This document shows positions 24,734 to 32,956 of a DNA stretch of 64,000 nucleotides, piece by piece. The translations under genes and the position numbers were made by a program. Source of the DNA: Georgenia sp. EYE_87 (GTDB taxonomy: Bacteria; Actinomycetota; Actinomycetes; Actinomycetales; Actinomycetaceae); assembly GCF_023148685.1 (NCBI RefSeq), contig NZ_JAHXNL010000008.1:150151-214150 (forward strand), written 5' to 3'. The notes below the pieces were generated by a model. That model searched no databases. It saw only the letters and a list, made by a program, of their open reading frames with translations, and was not told the DNA's origin. The number at the start of each line of letters is the position of its first letter. The first letter of the stretch is position 1.

Positions 24734-26083
24734 TCACTCCCGGATCTGTCCGTCGCCCTCCACGATCCACGTGGTGGTGGTGAGCTCGGCCAGCCCCATC
24801 GGGCCGCGGGCGTGCAGCTTCTGGGTGGAGATGCCGATCTCCGCGCCGAGCCCGAACTGGCCGCCGTCGGTGAAGCGGGAGGAGGCGTTGACGATCAGCG
24901 CCGCGGAGTCGAGCTCCGTGGTGAAGCGCTGCACGGACCGGGTGTCCGTGGTGCAGATGACCTCCGTGTGGCCGGACGAGTACCGCCGGATGTGCTCGAG
25001 GGCCTCGTCCAGGGAGTCGACGACCCGCACGGCCAGGTCGAGCGAGAGGTACTCGGTCTCCCAGTCCGTCTCCGTGGCCGGCTCGAAGCGCAGGCCCTCC
25101 GGGACCGTGGCCGCGACGGCGTCGTCGCCGTGGACGGTGACGTCCTTCGCCCGCAGCGCCTCGAGCACCGCCGGCAGGAACGTGGGCGCGACCTCCCGGT
25201 GGACCAGCAGGGTCTCGGCGGCGTTGCAGACCCCGGTGCGCTGGGTCTTGGAGTTGAGCACGATCGGCACGGCCTGCGCGACGTCGGCCGACGCGTCGAC
25301 GAACACGTGGCAGTTGCCCACGCCGGTCTCGATGACCGGCACGACCGACTCGGTCACCACGGTCCGGATGAGGTCCGCGCCCCCGCGCGGGACCAGGACG
25401 TCGACGAGCCCCCGGGCGCGCATGAGCTCGACGGCGCCGGCCCGTCCGTAGGCGTCGATGGACTGCACGAGCTCGCGCGGGAGGCCCTGCCCCTCGAGTG
25501 CCTCGCCGAGCACGGCGACGATCACCTCGTTCGAGCTCGCCGCCGCCGAGCCGCCGCGGAGCACGACGGCGTTGCCGGACTTCAGCGCGAGCCCCGCCGC
25601 GTCGACGGTCACGTTGGGGCGGGCCTCGTAGATCATCCCGACCACGCCCATCGGCACGCGCACCTGCCGCAGCCGCAGCCCGTTGGGCAGGGTCGAGCCG
25701 CGCACGATCTCGCCCACCGGGTCGGGCAGCGCCGCGAGCTCGCGCAGCGCGTCCGCGATGCCGCCGATCCGGCCCTCGTCGAGCGCCAGGCGGTCCAGCA
25801 GGGACTCCTTCATGCCGTTCTCGCGCCCGCGGGCCAGGTCCGCGGCGTTGGCCGCGACGATCCGGCCGGCGTGCGCGACGAGCGCGTCCGCCATGGCGTG
25901 CAGCGCGGCGTCCTTGGTCGCCCGGGTCGCCGTCGCGAGGGCCCTCGAGGCGGTCTTGGCCGCCCGGGCGATCGCCAGCACGCCCTCGCGCGCGTCGTCG
26001 GTCCCGGCGGTTCCCTGCTGCTTCCCGACGGCGCCGGCGTCCTCGCCGGGCCGCGCGTGCGTGGGGTACGTGATCTCCGTCAT
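24734..26083 (-). CDS. proA: Glutamate-5-semialdehyde dehydrogenase (gamma-glutamyl phosphate reductase)
   Basis: 449 aa. Second step of proline synthesis: reduces gamma-glutamyl phosphate with NADPH. Family blocks are intact: [48 protein letters not shown], the catalytic Cys in [16 protein letters not shown], and [20 protein letters not shown]. The ~25-residue N-terminal lead is variable. The ATG at 26083 is 7 nt after a TACCCT -10 box, so the gene is probably leaderless. In relatives proA directly precedes nadD; here some 15 kb separates them. Confidence 0.97.
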   Translation of the reverse strand: MTEITYPTHARPGEDAGAVGKQQGTAGTDDAREGVLAIARAAKTASRALATATRATKDAALHAMADALVAHAGRIVAANAADLARGRENGMKESLLDRLALDEGRIGGIADALRELAALPDPVGEIVRGSTLPNGLRLRQVRVPMGVVGMIYEARPNVTVDAAGLALKSGNAVVLRGGSAAASSNEVIVAVLGEALEGQGLPRELVQSIDAYGRAGAVELMRARGLVDVLVPRGGADLIRTVVTESVVPVIETGVGNCHVFVDASADVAQAVPIVLNSKTQRTGVCNAAETLLVHREVAPTFLPAVLEALRAKDVTVHGDDAVAATVPEGLRFEPATETDWETEYLSLDLAVRVVDSLDEALEHIRRYSSGHTEVICTTDTRSVQRFTTELDSAALIVNASSRFTDGGQFGLGAEIGISTQKLHARGPMGLAELTTTTWIVEGDGQIRE

Positions 26084-26090
26084 GCGCCAC

Positions 26091-26096
26091 AGGGTA
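26091..26096 (-). promoter_or_regulatory. -10 box for leaderless proA
   Basis: TACCCT on the minus strand, 7 nt upstream of the proA ATG at 26083; no Shine-Dalgarno present. Confidence 0.6.
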
Positions 26097-26103
26097 GGCC
26101 GTG

Positions 26104-26211
26104 GCGACCGCGCCCGGGAGCCCCGTCCGCGACCGCGGCGCCCGAGAACCCCGTCCGCGACCGCGGCGCCCGGGACCCCCTTCCGCGACCGCGCGCCCGG
26201 GAGCCCCTTCA
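26104..26211. repeat. Four tandem 25-28-bp degenerate units
   Basis: Units starting at 26104, 26129, 26157 and 26185 share GCGACCGCG-GCGCCCGGGA-CCCC with small length changes. They lie between proA and the 46-aa basic protein gene. The palindromic CGCCCGGG core is repeated in each. Possibly a minisatellite; no coding role seen. Confidence 0.8.
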
Positions 26212-26340
26212 GCGACCCGCCGCTCGCGCCGGCCCTACGGGGCGGGGCGTGCGGTGGCGGCGCGGCCCGGGCGGCCGTAGCGTCGAAGGTCCCCAGTTTT
26301 CGCGCGGTGGGTCCGCGCACCTCAGAAGAAGGAGCAACCG

Positions 26341-26481
26341 ATGCGACTGATCCGTGGAGCCCTCAAGGGCGCGCTCGCGGCCAAGGCGATCCAGGTCGTG
26401 CGCCGGGAGGCCGCCAAGCCGGAGAACCAGCGCAAGGCGAGGGCCTTCGTCCAGAGGCTGCGCACCAAGGGCGCCCGCTGA
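26341..26481 (+). CDS. 46-aa basic peptide
   Basis: 46 aa, strongly basic amphipathic helix: [20 protein letters not shown] followed by [18 protein letters not shown] and a Lys/Arg end. AAGGAG sits at ideal distance from the ATG. No signal or membrane segment. Small basic proteins of this type (Lys/Arg/Ala, 'RRE..KPEN') are found in Actinobacteria without known role; nucleic-acid or membrane-surface binding is possible. Confidence 0.65.
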   Translation: MRLIRGALKGALAAKAIQVVRREAAKPENQRKARAFVQRLRTKGAR

Positions 26482-26655
26482 CCCGGCCATCGTGCGGCCT
26501 CCGGGTCACCTGACCGGCGCGACGCACCCCGTCGAGCCGGACGAAGCCGGACGAGGCCGGCGCCCCGGGCGGCCGGGGCGCGTCGCCGTCGGGGAATGAA
26601 TCGGTACGCCGGGCGTTGTATCACCAGAGCAGCCACCAGACAGGAGAGACGACAC

Positions 26656-27030
26656 ATGGCGACCAAGAACATCACCACCGCAGAGTTCGAGCAGACGATC
26701 AGCGGCGAGGGCATCACGCTCGTCGACTTCTGGGCCGACTGGTGCGGCCCGTGCAAGCAGTTCGCGCCGATCTACGAGCGGGTCTCCGAGGCGAACCCGG
26801 ACATCACCTTCGCCAAGGTGGACACCGAGGCCGAGCAGCAGCTCGCGGCCGAGCTCCAGATCACGGCGATCCCGACTCTCATGGCCTTCCGCGACGGCAT
26901 CCTGGTCTTCTCCCAGGCGGGCGCGCTGCCGGCGAAGAGCCTCGAGCAGCTCGTCGACGGCGTCAAGGGCCTTGACATGGACGACGTCCGCCGCCAGGTG
27001 GCCGAGCACGAGGCCAGCCACCAGCACTGA
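26656..27030 (+). CDS. trxA: Thioredoxin
   Basis: 124 aa. Standard thioredoxin fold with WCGPCK at residues 29-34 (DFWADWCGPCKQFAPIY), FAKVDTEAEQQLA and the cis-Pro motif AIPTLMAFRDG. A charged 18-residue C-terminal tail (MDDVRRQVAEHEASHQH) extends past the fold and ends His-rich. Reduces cytosolic disulfides; the partner reductase gene is not in the window. CAGGAGAGAC precedes the ATG. Monocistronic, followed by a GC-rich hairpin. Confidence 0.96.
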   Translation: MATKNITTAEFEQTISGEGITLVDFWADWCGPCKQFAPIYERVSEANPDITFAKVDTEAEQQLAAELQITAIPTLMAFRDGILVFSQAGALPAKSLEQLVDGVKGLDMDDVRRQVAEHEASHQH

Positions 27031-27093
27031 GTGCCCGGCGCGAGGCCGGCCGGGCGTCGTGCCCGCGCCGCCCCTCCGCCCACCCGGGTGATC

Positions 27094-27123
27094 CAGGGCC
27101 CGCCCCGAACGGGGCGGGCCCTG
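27094..27123. terminator. GC hairpin between convergent trxA and cupin genes
   Basis: CAGGGCCCGCCCCG pairs perfectly with CGGGGCGGGCCCTG around an AAC loop region (14-bp stem). No T tract, but location between convergent genes fits a bidirectional terminator. Confidence 0.6.
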
Positions 27124-27144
27124 CGCCGTCGCAGCACCCTGCCG

Positions 27145-27504
27145 CTACAGCAGCATCGCCTCGGGTCCCTCCAGCCACTCGGTCACGAACGTGTCGTTGG
27201 CGTGGACGTTCGTGGACCAGAAGGTCTCCGGGCCGATGACCGCGAACTTGTGGGGGGTGAAGCCGGGCACCACGAGCACCTGGCCGGCCGAGCCGACCAG
27301 CTCCTCCTCCCCCACGGTGAACAGCGCGCGGCCGGAGTGGATGACGAACGTCTCCGCATAAGGGTGCTTGTGCAGGTACGGCCCGGCACCGGGTTCCGCG
27401 GTGCTGGTGAAGATGAGCGAGACGCCCGCCTCGCAGCCGCGCCCCTCGAGCTGCTGGAGGCGCCCGCCGCCTGGACCGTCCCTGCTCAGGTCGATCACGC
27501 GCAT
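27145..27504 (-). CDS. Cupin-domain protein
   Basis: 119 aa single-domain cupin. Metal-binding motif 1 is YLHKHPYAETFVIHSG (two His and Glu) and motif 2 GFTPHKFAVIG. Probable dioxygenase, isomerase or sensor; substrate unknown. GAGGAGG precedes the ATG at 27504. The next gene upstream, the CGNR regulator, is in the same direction 64 nt away, so the two may be co-transcribed and the cupin may be its target (inference). Confidence 0.9.
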   Translation of the reverse strand: MRVIDLSRDGPGGGRLQQLEGRGCEAGVSLIFTSTAEPGAGPYLHKHPYAETFVIHSGRALFTVGEEELVGSAGQVLVVPGFTPHKFAVIGPETFWSTNVHANDTFVTEWLEGPEAMLL

Positions 27505-27568
27505 GGTGAACCTCCTCGTCGGGCCGTCCGCCCAAGCATGCCGGGTCCACGGCCGCCCGGCGAGGCCG

Positions 27569-28102
27569 TCAGGGCGCCTCGAGCGCCGCGGCACGACGCC
27601 GGTGCTCGGCCACCTTGTGCCGGTTGAGGCACGTGGCGGAGCAGAACTTCCTCCGTCCGGCCGGCGAGGAGTCCGCGAAGGCGTCCGCGCACCGGCGTCC
27701 GCCGCACACCCCGAGCCGCTCCGCACCGCGCGTGTGCACCCAGTCCAGCAGCGTCACCCCCAGCGCACCGCGCAGGGGGCTACGCCCCTCCGGGACCTCC
27801 CAGACGACGTCGCCGCCCGGGGCGAGCACCGGCGTCGGGCCCGCCGGCGCCAGCAGCGCGTTGACCACGGGCGCGACGTCGCGCCCGTCGCCGGCCGCGA
27901 CGAAGACCTCGTAAGCCGCGTCCGCCAGCACCTGCAGCTCCTCCGTCGCGCCGTCCCCCACCTGCTCGGCGAGGGGCGCGAGCACCTCGCGGAGCGGGCG
28001 ATAGCCCTCGGCCTCGTCACCCGCGGCGGCTCGCGCACGCACCGCGTAGTGGTTCACGAGATCCACCACGTCGGCGATGTCGAGCCGAGGTACTGCGACC
28101 AT
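27569..28102 (-). CDS. CGNR zinc-finger (ABATE-type) transcriptional regulator
   Basis: 177 aa. The N-terminal ~115 residues form the stress-response ABATE-like domain (DIADVVDLVNHYAVRARAA, TLLDWVHTRG). The C-terminal ~45 residues form the CGNR zinc finger: GVCGGRRCADAFAD, FCSATCLNRHKVAEHRRR. The finger normally binds DNA or RNA. Start: ATG at 28102 rather than TTG at 28108, because TACCAT lies exactly 6 nt upstream (leaderless). The promoter sits inside a 9-bp perfect inverted repeat, suggesting autoregulation. Confidence 0.9.
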   Translation of the reverse strand: MVAVPRLDIADVVDLVNHYAVRARAAAGDEAEGYRPLREVLAPLAEQVGDGATEELQVLADAAYEVFVAAGDGRDVAPVVNALLAPAGPTPVLAPGGDVVWEVPEGRSPLRGALGVTLLDWVHTRGAERLGVCGGRRCADAFADSSPAGRRKFCSATCLNRHKVAEHRRRAAALEAP

Positions 28103-28108
28103 CCCCAA

Positions 28109-28142
28109 ATGGTAACCCCGTACCTAACTTCATGGGGTTACC
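28109..28142 (-). promoter_or_regulatory. Operator-like inverted repeat over the CGNR promoter
   Basis: GGTAACCCC (28111-28119) and GGGGTTACC (28134-28142) are perfect 9-bp arms separated by 14 bp. The minus-strand -10 box TACCAT (28109-28114) overlaps one arm and the expected -35 position falls in the other. A bound dimer would block RNA polymerase. It could also affect the divergent gene starting at 28243. Confidence 0.75.
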
Positions 28143-28242
28143 TGGCGCGGCGCGGCCACCACCGTCTCGGCCCGCCAGACTTCCGCGGGGTTGATTCCAC
28201 CGCGCGGCGGTCTATCGTCGATCCCGTCAGCGTGCCGACGAT

Positions 28243-31026
28243 GTGGTGGCAGCTATGGACGGTGCACCGGGTTTCACGGTCTCCCAGACCCCGCCTGTCC
28301 TGGACCTCGCCGACGTCGGGCCAGCCATGGGCGCCGCGGTCGGCGGCAAGGCGGCCAACCTGGGGGCGCTTCTCGCGGCCGGCCTGCCGGTGCCGCCGGG
28401 CTTCTGCCTCACGACCGCCTGCTACGACCGGGCCGCCGAGGCCGCGGACCTCGGGCCGGTGCTGGAGGCGATGGCGGCCCGGGCCCGCCCCGGTCCGGGC
28501 CCGGAGCGGGAGTCGGCGGGACGAGATCCCGCCGGACCGGAGCCGGGAGGACAGGAGCCGGAGGGACAGGAGCCGGAGCGGTCGGGCGCGGCGCTCGCCC
28601 GGGAGGCCCGCACGCGGCTCACGGACGCCCCGGTCCCGCCGGGCCTTCGCGACGCCGTCCGCGCCGCGTACGCGCGGATGGGCGAGGACGTGCCGGTCGC
28701 GGTGCGCTCCTCGGCCACGGCGGAGGACCTGCCCGACGTCAGCTTCGCCGGGCAGCAGGACACCCACCTCGACGTGGTCGGCGCCGACGCGCTGTGGGAC
28801 GCGGTCCGCCGCTGCTGGGCCTCCTTGTGGACGGACCGGGCGGTGGCCTACCGCGAGGCGCACGGGATCGACCACCGGACGGTCAGCATGGCCGTGGTCG
28901 TCCAGGAGATGGTGGACGCGGCGGTCTCGGGGGTCGTGTTCACGGCCAACCCGGTGACGGGGCGACGCGGCGAGGCGGTCGTCGACGCGGCCCCGGGCCT
29001 CGGCGCGGCGCTGGTGGGCGGCACCGTCAACCCCGACCAGTGGGTGGTGGACGTCGCCGCGGGCGTGATCCTGCGACGCTCGCCCGCCGCCGTCCCGGCG
29101 GTCGCCGACGGCACGGAGCCGTCCGGCGCCGGACCGGGGCCGTGCCTCACCGACCCCCAGGTGCTCGCGGTCGCTGCCCTGGGTGCACGGGCGGAGAGCC
29201 GTGACGGCCAGCCTCAGGACGTGGAGTGGTCCATGGACCAGCACGGGCGGATCCTGCTGGTGCAGTCCCGCCCGATCACCACGCTCTACCCGCTCCCGGA
29301 CCCCGAGGACTCCCGCGACGGCGTCCGCGCGTACCTGTGCGCCAGCCTCCTGCAGGGCATCACCCGGCCGCTGACCCCCATGGGCCTGTCCCTCTTCGAC
29401 GTCGTGCTCACCCGGTACCAGCCGCCGGGCGGCGGCCCCGCACCGTTCCGCTACACCCACCCGGGCCTTCGGCTGTACCTGGACCTCACCGGGGCACTGA
29501 CCAGCAAGGGCGGCCGTGCCCTCTACACGGGCGCCATGCGGGTCGTGGACGCCCGCTCGGTCGTGCTCCTCGAGCGCCTCATGGCCGACCCGCGCTTCCC
29601 CGAGGCCGAGGGCTGGAGCCCCCGGTCACTCCTCGGGATCTACCGGTCCCTCCCGCAGCTGCAGGCGGTGCCCCACATCGTCGCCGCCCTCCTCAGGCCG
29701 GCCGCCGCGCGGGAGCGCAGCCGGCGCGCCGAGCTCGCCGTCCGACGGACCGTCGAGTCGCTGCCGACGCGGGCCACCGCCCGGGAGCGGCTGGACCTGG
29801 TCGAGCGCGTGCTCGACCGGCAGCTCATGACCGCCGTGCTCGACCAGCTGCCACCGGCGGTGGCCGGGTACGTCTGGTTCGGCGTCGCCCGAGGCCTGCT
29901 GGGGCCGCTCGCCCGGCGCGGGGAGCTGCCCGCCGTGCTCCGCGGGCTGCCGAACAACGTGACCACCGACATGGACCTGGAGCTGTGGCGGACGGCAACG
30001 ATCCTGCGTGACGACGCGGAGTCCGCGTCCCTCTTCCGCGGGACGGCCCCGCAGGAGATCGCCCGTCGCTACGCCGAGGGCTCCCTGCCGGGCACCGCCC
30101 AGCGCGCCCTGCGGAAGTTCCTGGACTCGTACGGCCACCGGGCCGTGGCGGAGATCGACCTCGGTGCCCCGCGCTGGTCCGAGGACCCCACCCACATCGT
30201 CAACGTGCTCGCCAACTACCTGCGGCTCGGCGATCCCGAGCTGGCCCCGGACCGCCAGTTCGCCCGCGCCGCCGGCGAGGCCGAGGCGATGGCCGCGGAG
30301 CTCGCCAGGCGGGCGGGCGCCCCGCGGCGCCTCCGCGGCCGTGCGGTGGCGTACGGGCTGCGCCGCGCGCGGGAGGCGGCCGGCATGCGCGAGCAGCCCA
30401 AGTTCGCCTTCATCCTCGTGCTCGCCGGGCTCCGCGCCCAGGTGCGCCGGGTGGGCGAGGAGCTCGCCGCCGCCGGGCGGATCGACGAGCCGGACGACGT
30501 GTTCTTCCTCGACCTCACGGAGGCGCGGGTGGGCGTGCGCGGCGCCGACCTGCACGAGATCGTCACGGGACGGCGCCGGACCTACGAGCACGAGATGCGC
30601 CGTCGGCACGTCCCGCGCCTCCTGCTCTCCGACGGGACCGACGTCGAGGCCGCCGTCGCCGCCGAGGCCGCGGCCTCGCCGGGCGCGGCGCAGCTGCCGC
30701 CCGGCACGCTCGCCGGCGCCCCGGCCTCCGCGGGCTCGGTGACCGCCCGGGCGCGGGTGGTCCTCGACCCCTCCAGCGCTTACCTGGAGCCGGGCGAGAT
30801 CCTCGTCGCCCCCTCCACCGACCCGGGGTGGACGCCGCTCTTCCTCACGGCCGGCGGGCTCGTGATGGAGATGGGTGGTGCCATGTCGCACGGTGCGGTG
30901 GTCGCCCGCGAGTACGGCCTGCCGGCCGTCGTCGGCGTGCCCGACGCCACCACGAAGATCCGCACGGGCCAGACGATCAGCGTCGACGGCGCGGCCGGGA
31001 CGGTCACGACGGGATCGGAGCCATAG
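28243..31026 (+). CDS. PEP-utilising phosphotransferase, rifampicin phosphotransferase (RPH)-like
   Basis: 927 aa from GTG 28243 (ATG 28255 is an alternative). N-terminal ATP-grasp domain: GGKAANLGALLAAGLPVPPGF, VRSSATAEDLPDVSFAGQQ, ANPVTGRRGEAVVDA, LVQSRPITTL. A middle helical domain of ~400 residues follows, then a C-terminal phosphohistidine domain with GGAMSHGAVVAREYGLPAVVG (His883). This order is that of RPH enzymes, which phosphorylate rifamycins, rather than classical PEP synthase with a PEP-binding barrel. A Pro/Glu-rich insert near residues 82-115 breaks the ATP-grasp domain. No rifamycin-associated element was recognised upstream. Substrate unproved. Confidence 0.85.
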   Translation: MVAAMDGAPGFTVSQTPPVLDLADVGPAMGAAVGGKAANLGALLAAGLPVPPGFCLTTACYDRAAEAADLGPVLEAMAARARPGPGPERESAGRDPAGPEPGGQEPEGQEPERSGAALAREARTRLTDAPVPPGLRDAVRAAYARMGEDVPVAVRSSATAEDLPDVSFAGQQDTHLDVVGADALWDAVRRCWASLWTDRAVAYREAHGIDHRTVSMAVVVQEMVDAAVSGVVFTANPVTGRRGEAVVDAAPGLGAALVGGTVNPDQWVVDVAAGVILRRSPAAVPAVADGTEPSGAGPGPCLTDPQVLAVAALGARAESRDGQPQDVEWSMDQHGRILLVQSRPITTLYPLPDPEDSRDGVRAYLCASLLQGITRPLTPMGLSLFDVVLTRYQPPGGGPAPFRYTHPGLRLYLDLTGALTSKGGRALYTGAMRVVDARSVVLLERLMADPRFPEAEGWSPRSLLGIYRSLPQLQAVPHIVAALLRPAAARERSRRAELAVRRTVESLPTRATARERLDLVERVLDRQLMTAVLDQLPPAVAGYVWFGVARGLLGPLARRGELPAVLRGLPNNVTTDMDLELWRTATILRDDAESASLFRGTAPQEIARRYAEGSLPGTAQRALRKFLDSYGHRAVAEIDLGAPRWSEDPTHIVNVLANYLRLGDPELAPDRQFARAAGEAEAMAAELARRAGAPRRLRGRAVAYGLRRAREAAGMREQPKFAFILVLAGLRAQVRRVGEELAAAGRIDEPDDVFFLDLTEARVGVRGADLHEIVTGRRRTYEHEMRRRHVPRLLLSDGTDVEAAVAAEAAASPGAAQLPPGTLAGAPASAGSVTARARVVLDPSSAYLEPGEILVAPSTDPGWTPLFLTAGGLVMEMGGAMSHGAVVAREYGLPAVVGVPDATTKIRTGQTISVDGAAGTVTTGSEP

Positions 31027-31037
31027 GCTCGGCAGCC

Positions 31038-32276
31038 ATGACGTCCCCCGAGCCGAGCACCCGCGGCGCGACCCTTCCCGACGAGGCCCGGCGGGCCCGC
31101 TCCGCCGTCGCCGCCGTCTTCTTCACCAACGGCGCGCTCTTCGCCAACCTCGTGCCGCGGTACCCGGAGATCAAGGAGTCGCTCGAGCTCAGCAACGCCG
31201 TCTACGGCTCGGCGATCGCGGCCTTCCCGCTGGGTGCCCTGCTCGCCGGCCTGCTCGCACCGGCGCTGATCGCCCGGTTCCGCTCCTCCCGGGTGGCCAC
31301 GGTGGGGATCGTCCTGCTCGCCGTCGTCATGCTGTCCGTCTCGTTCGCCCCCTCCGTCGCGGTGCTGGCGGCGGTCTTCCTCGTCGGCGGGGCGGTCGAC
31401 GCCCTCGTCGACGTGGCCCAGAACGCCCACGGCCTGCGGGTCCAGCGGATCTACCGGCGCTCCATCGTGAACTCGTTCCACGGCCTCTGGAGCGTCGGCG
31501 CCGTGACCGGCGGCCTCATGGGCGCCGCGGCGGCCGGGCTGGAGGTTCCCCTGCCGATCCACCTGGGCATCTCGGCCGTGATCTTCTCGGCGGTCGCGCT
31601 CGTCGCGCTGCGCTCCATGCTGCCGGGGCCGGAGGACTCCGAGCGCGTGCCGGCGGCCGGCCCCGACGCCTCCACCGTCCCGGTGCGCACGGGACTGCGC
31701 GGGGTGCCGCGCGCGAGCCTCACCGCCCTGGCCGCGCTCGGCGTCCTGGCCGTGTGCGGCGCGCTGGTGGAGGACGCGGGCAGCTCGTGGGGCGCCCTGT
31801 GGCTGTCCGGCTACCTCGGCACGGACGGCGCGACGGCGGGGCTCGCGTTCGTGTCGCTGTCCCTCGCTATGACCCTGGGCCGCCTGACCGGCGACCGCGT
31901 GGTCGACCGGCTGGGGCAGCGGGCCGTCGTCCGGGGCGGCGGCATCCTGACGGCTGCCGGGATGGGTCTGGCGCTGGGGTTCCCGAGCGTCCCGACCACC
32001 CTCGTCGGGTTCGCGGCCGCCGGCCTCGGGGTCGCCACGCTGGTCCCCGCGGCCATGCACGCGGCCGACGAGCTGCCCGGGCTCCCCGTCGGCGTCGGGC
32101 TGACCGTGGTGAGCTGGGTGCTGCGGGTCGGCTTCCTGCTCTCGCCGCCGGTCGTGGGTCTGGTCGCCGACGCGACCAGCCTCCGGCTGGGGCTGCTCGT
32201 CGTCGTCGTCGCCGGGCTCGCGACGGCGCTGTGCGCAGGCGTCCTGGGCGGGCGTCGACCGCTGCCGCGCCTCTGA
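31038..32276 (+). CDS. MFS transporter (sugar/drug efflux-like)
   Basis: 412 aa with about 12 membrane segments; FFTNGALFANLVPRYPEIKE and GSAIAAFPLGALLAGLLAP in the N-half, NAHGLRVQRIYRRSIVNSFHGLWSVGA in the middle, and GRLTGDRVVDRLGQRAVV as the second loop motif. Resembles the YbjJ/inner-membrane-carrier branch. Starts 11 nt after the RPH-like gene, in the same direction, so the pair may act together (modify and export), which is inference. A TAGGCT hexamer overlapping the RPH stop lies 8 nt before the ATG and might drive it alone. Confidence 0.9.
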   Translation: MTSPEPSTRGATLPDEARRARSAVAAVFFTNGALFANLVPRYPEIKESLELSNAVYGSAIAAFPLGALLAGLLAPALIARFRSSRVATVGIVLLAVVMLSVSFAPSVAVLAAVFLVGGAVDALVDVAQNAHGLRVQRIYRRSIVNSFHGLWSVGAVTGGLMGAAAAGLEVPLPIHLGISAVIFSAVALVALRSMLPGPEDSERVPAAGPDASTVPVRTGLRGVPRASLTALAALGVLAVCGALVEDAGSSWGALWLSGYLGTDGATAGLAFVSLSLAMTLGRLTGDRVVDRLGQRAVVRGGGILTAAGMGLALGFPSVPTTLVGFAAAGLGVATLVPAAMHAADELPGLPVGVGLTVVSWVLRVGFLLSPPVVGLVADATSLRLGLLVVVVAGLATALCAGVLGGRRPLPRL

Positions 32277-32383
32277 GCAGCTGCCGGTTGAGCGGGCGCC
32301 CCCGCGCCACGAACGCCTCCGCACAACGAACGCCCCCGCACACCGAGAGAGGCGCGGCCGACCAACCCGGAGCCTGTCACGCT

Positions 32384-32450
32384 GTAACCATCAGACCATT
32401 GACAGCAGGTTACGGAATAGGTAACCTTCATCACACGTTCAAGTGGTTAC
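32384..32450. promoter_or_regulatory. Cluster of four GTTAC half-sites in a 302-bp gap
   Basis: The gap 32277-32578 holds no gene. It contains GTAACC (32384-32389), GGTTAC (32408-32413), GGTAACC (32420-32426) and GGTTAC (32445-32450) in alternating orientation within an AT-richer pocket. The half-site is shared with the CGNR inverted repeat at 28111-28142. Likely regulatory for the small gene at 32579, or a remote site of the same regulator. Confidence 0.45.
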
Positions 32451-32578
32451 TCATAGCGAGCAGGCCGTCACGGCCTGGTTCCGGCGACGCGGACGTCGCC
32501 GCAGGAGGGCACCGCGAGGTGCCGGACGGCAGCCGTCCTGGCGAGGCCAGGCCGGCCGGAGTGTCGAAGGATCTGACC

Positions 32579-32794
32579 GTGAACCCCTACCTCGGCGAGA
32601 CTCACGAGGTGCTCGCCCGCATCCACCACGACGAGCTGATCGCCCAGGCCGAGCGGGCGCATCTCCTGCGCGAGCTGCGCCGGCAGACCTGGGCCGACGG
32701 CGGGAGCCCCGCCGTCAGGGTGCTGCGCCGCGCCCGTGCCCTGCTGGCCAAGCACACCTACGAGCGTTCGCACGCCCCGCACCTGGCCCGCTGA
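32579..32794 (+). CDS. 71-aa helical protein of unknown function
   Basis: 71 aa, largely two basic helices: NPYLGETHEVLARIHHDELI, then AERAHLLRELRRQ and VRVLRRARALLAKHTYERS. GTG at 32579 is chosen because GAAGGA precedes it by 7 nt; GTG at 32561 is possible. No membrane segment. Orphan between an MFS gene and a GIN-domain lipoprotein; not recognised. Confidence 0.6.
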   Translation: MNPYLGETHEVLARIHHDELIAQAERAHLLRELRRQTWADGGSPAVRVLRRARALLAKHTYERSHAPHLAR

Positions 32795-32956
32795 GCGCGG
32801 AACGCCGCTGCCCCTCCCCGAGGGCTGCTCAGGGGAATCTCAGGGTCCGGATCAGGTGCGTCTCCGATACCCGCGCAGTCTCGCCGTCGCGAGACTGGGA
32901 ACGCCGGGACACCGACGCGCCCGGCCGCGCCGAACGAGCAGGAGAGCCGACGAACC

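Noticed and set aside
28143..28242. Rifamycin-associated element upstream of the RPH-like gene
   Set aside because: No matching inverted repeat recognised; the GGTAACCCC repeat belongs to the CGNR promoter.
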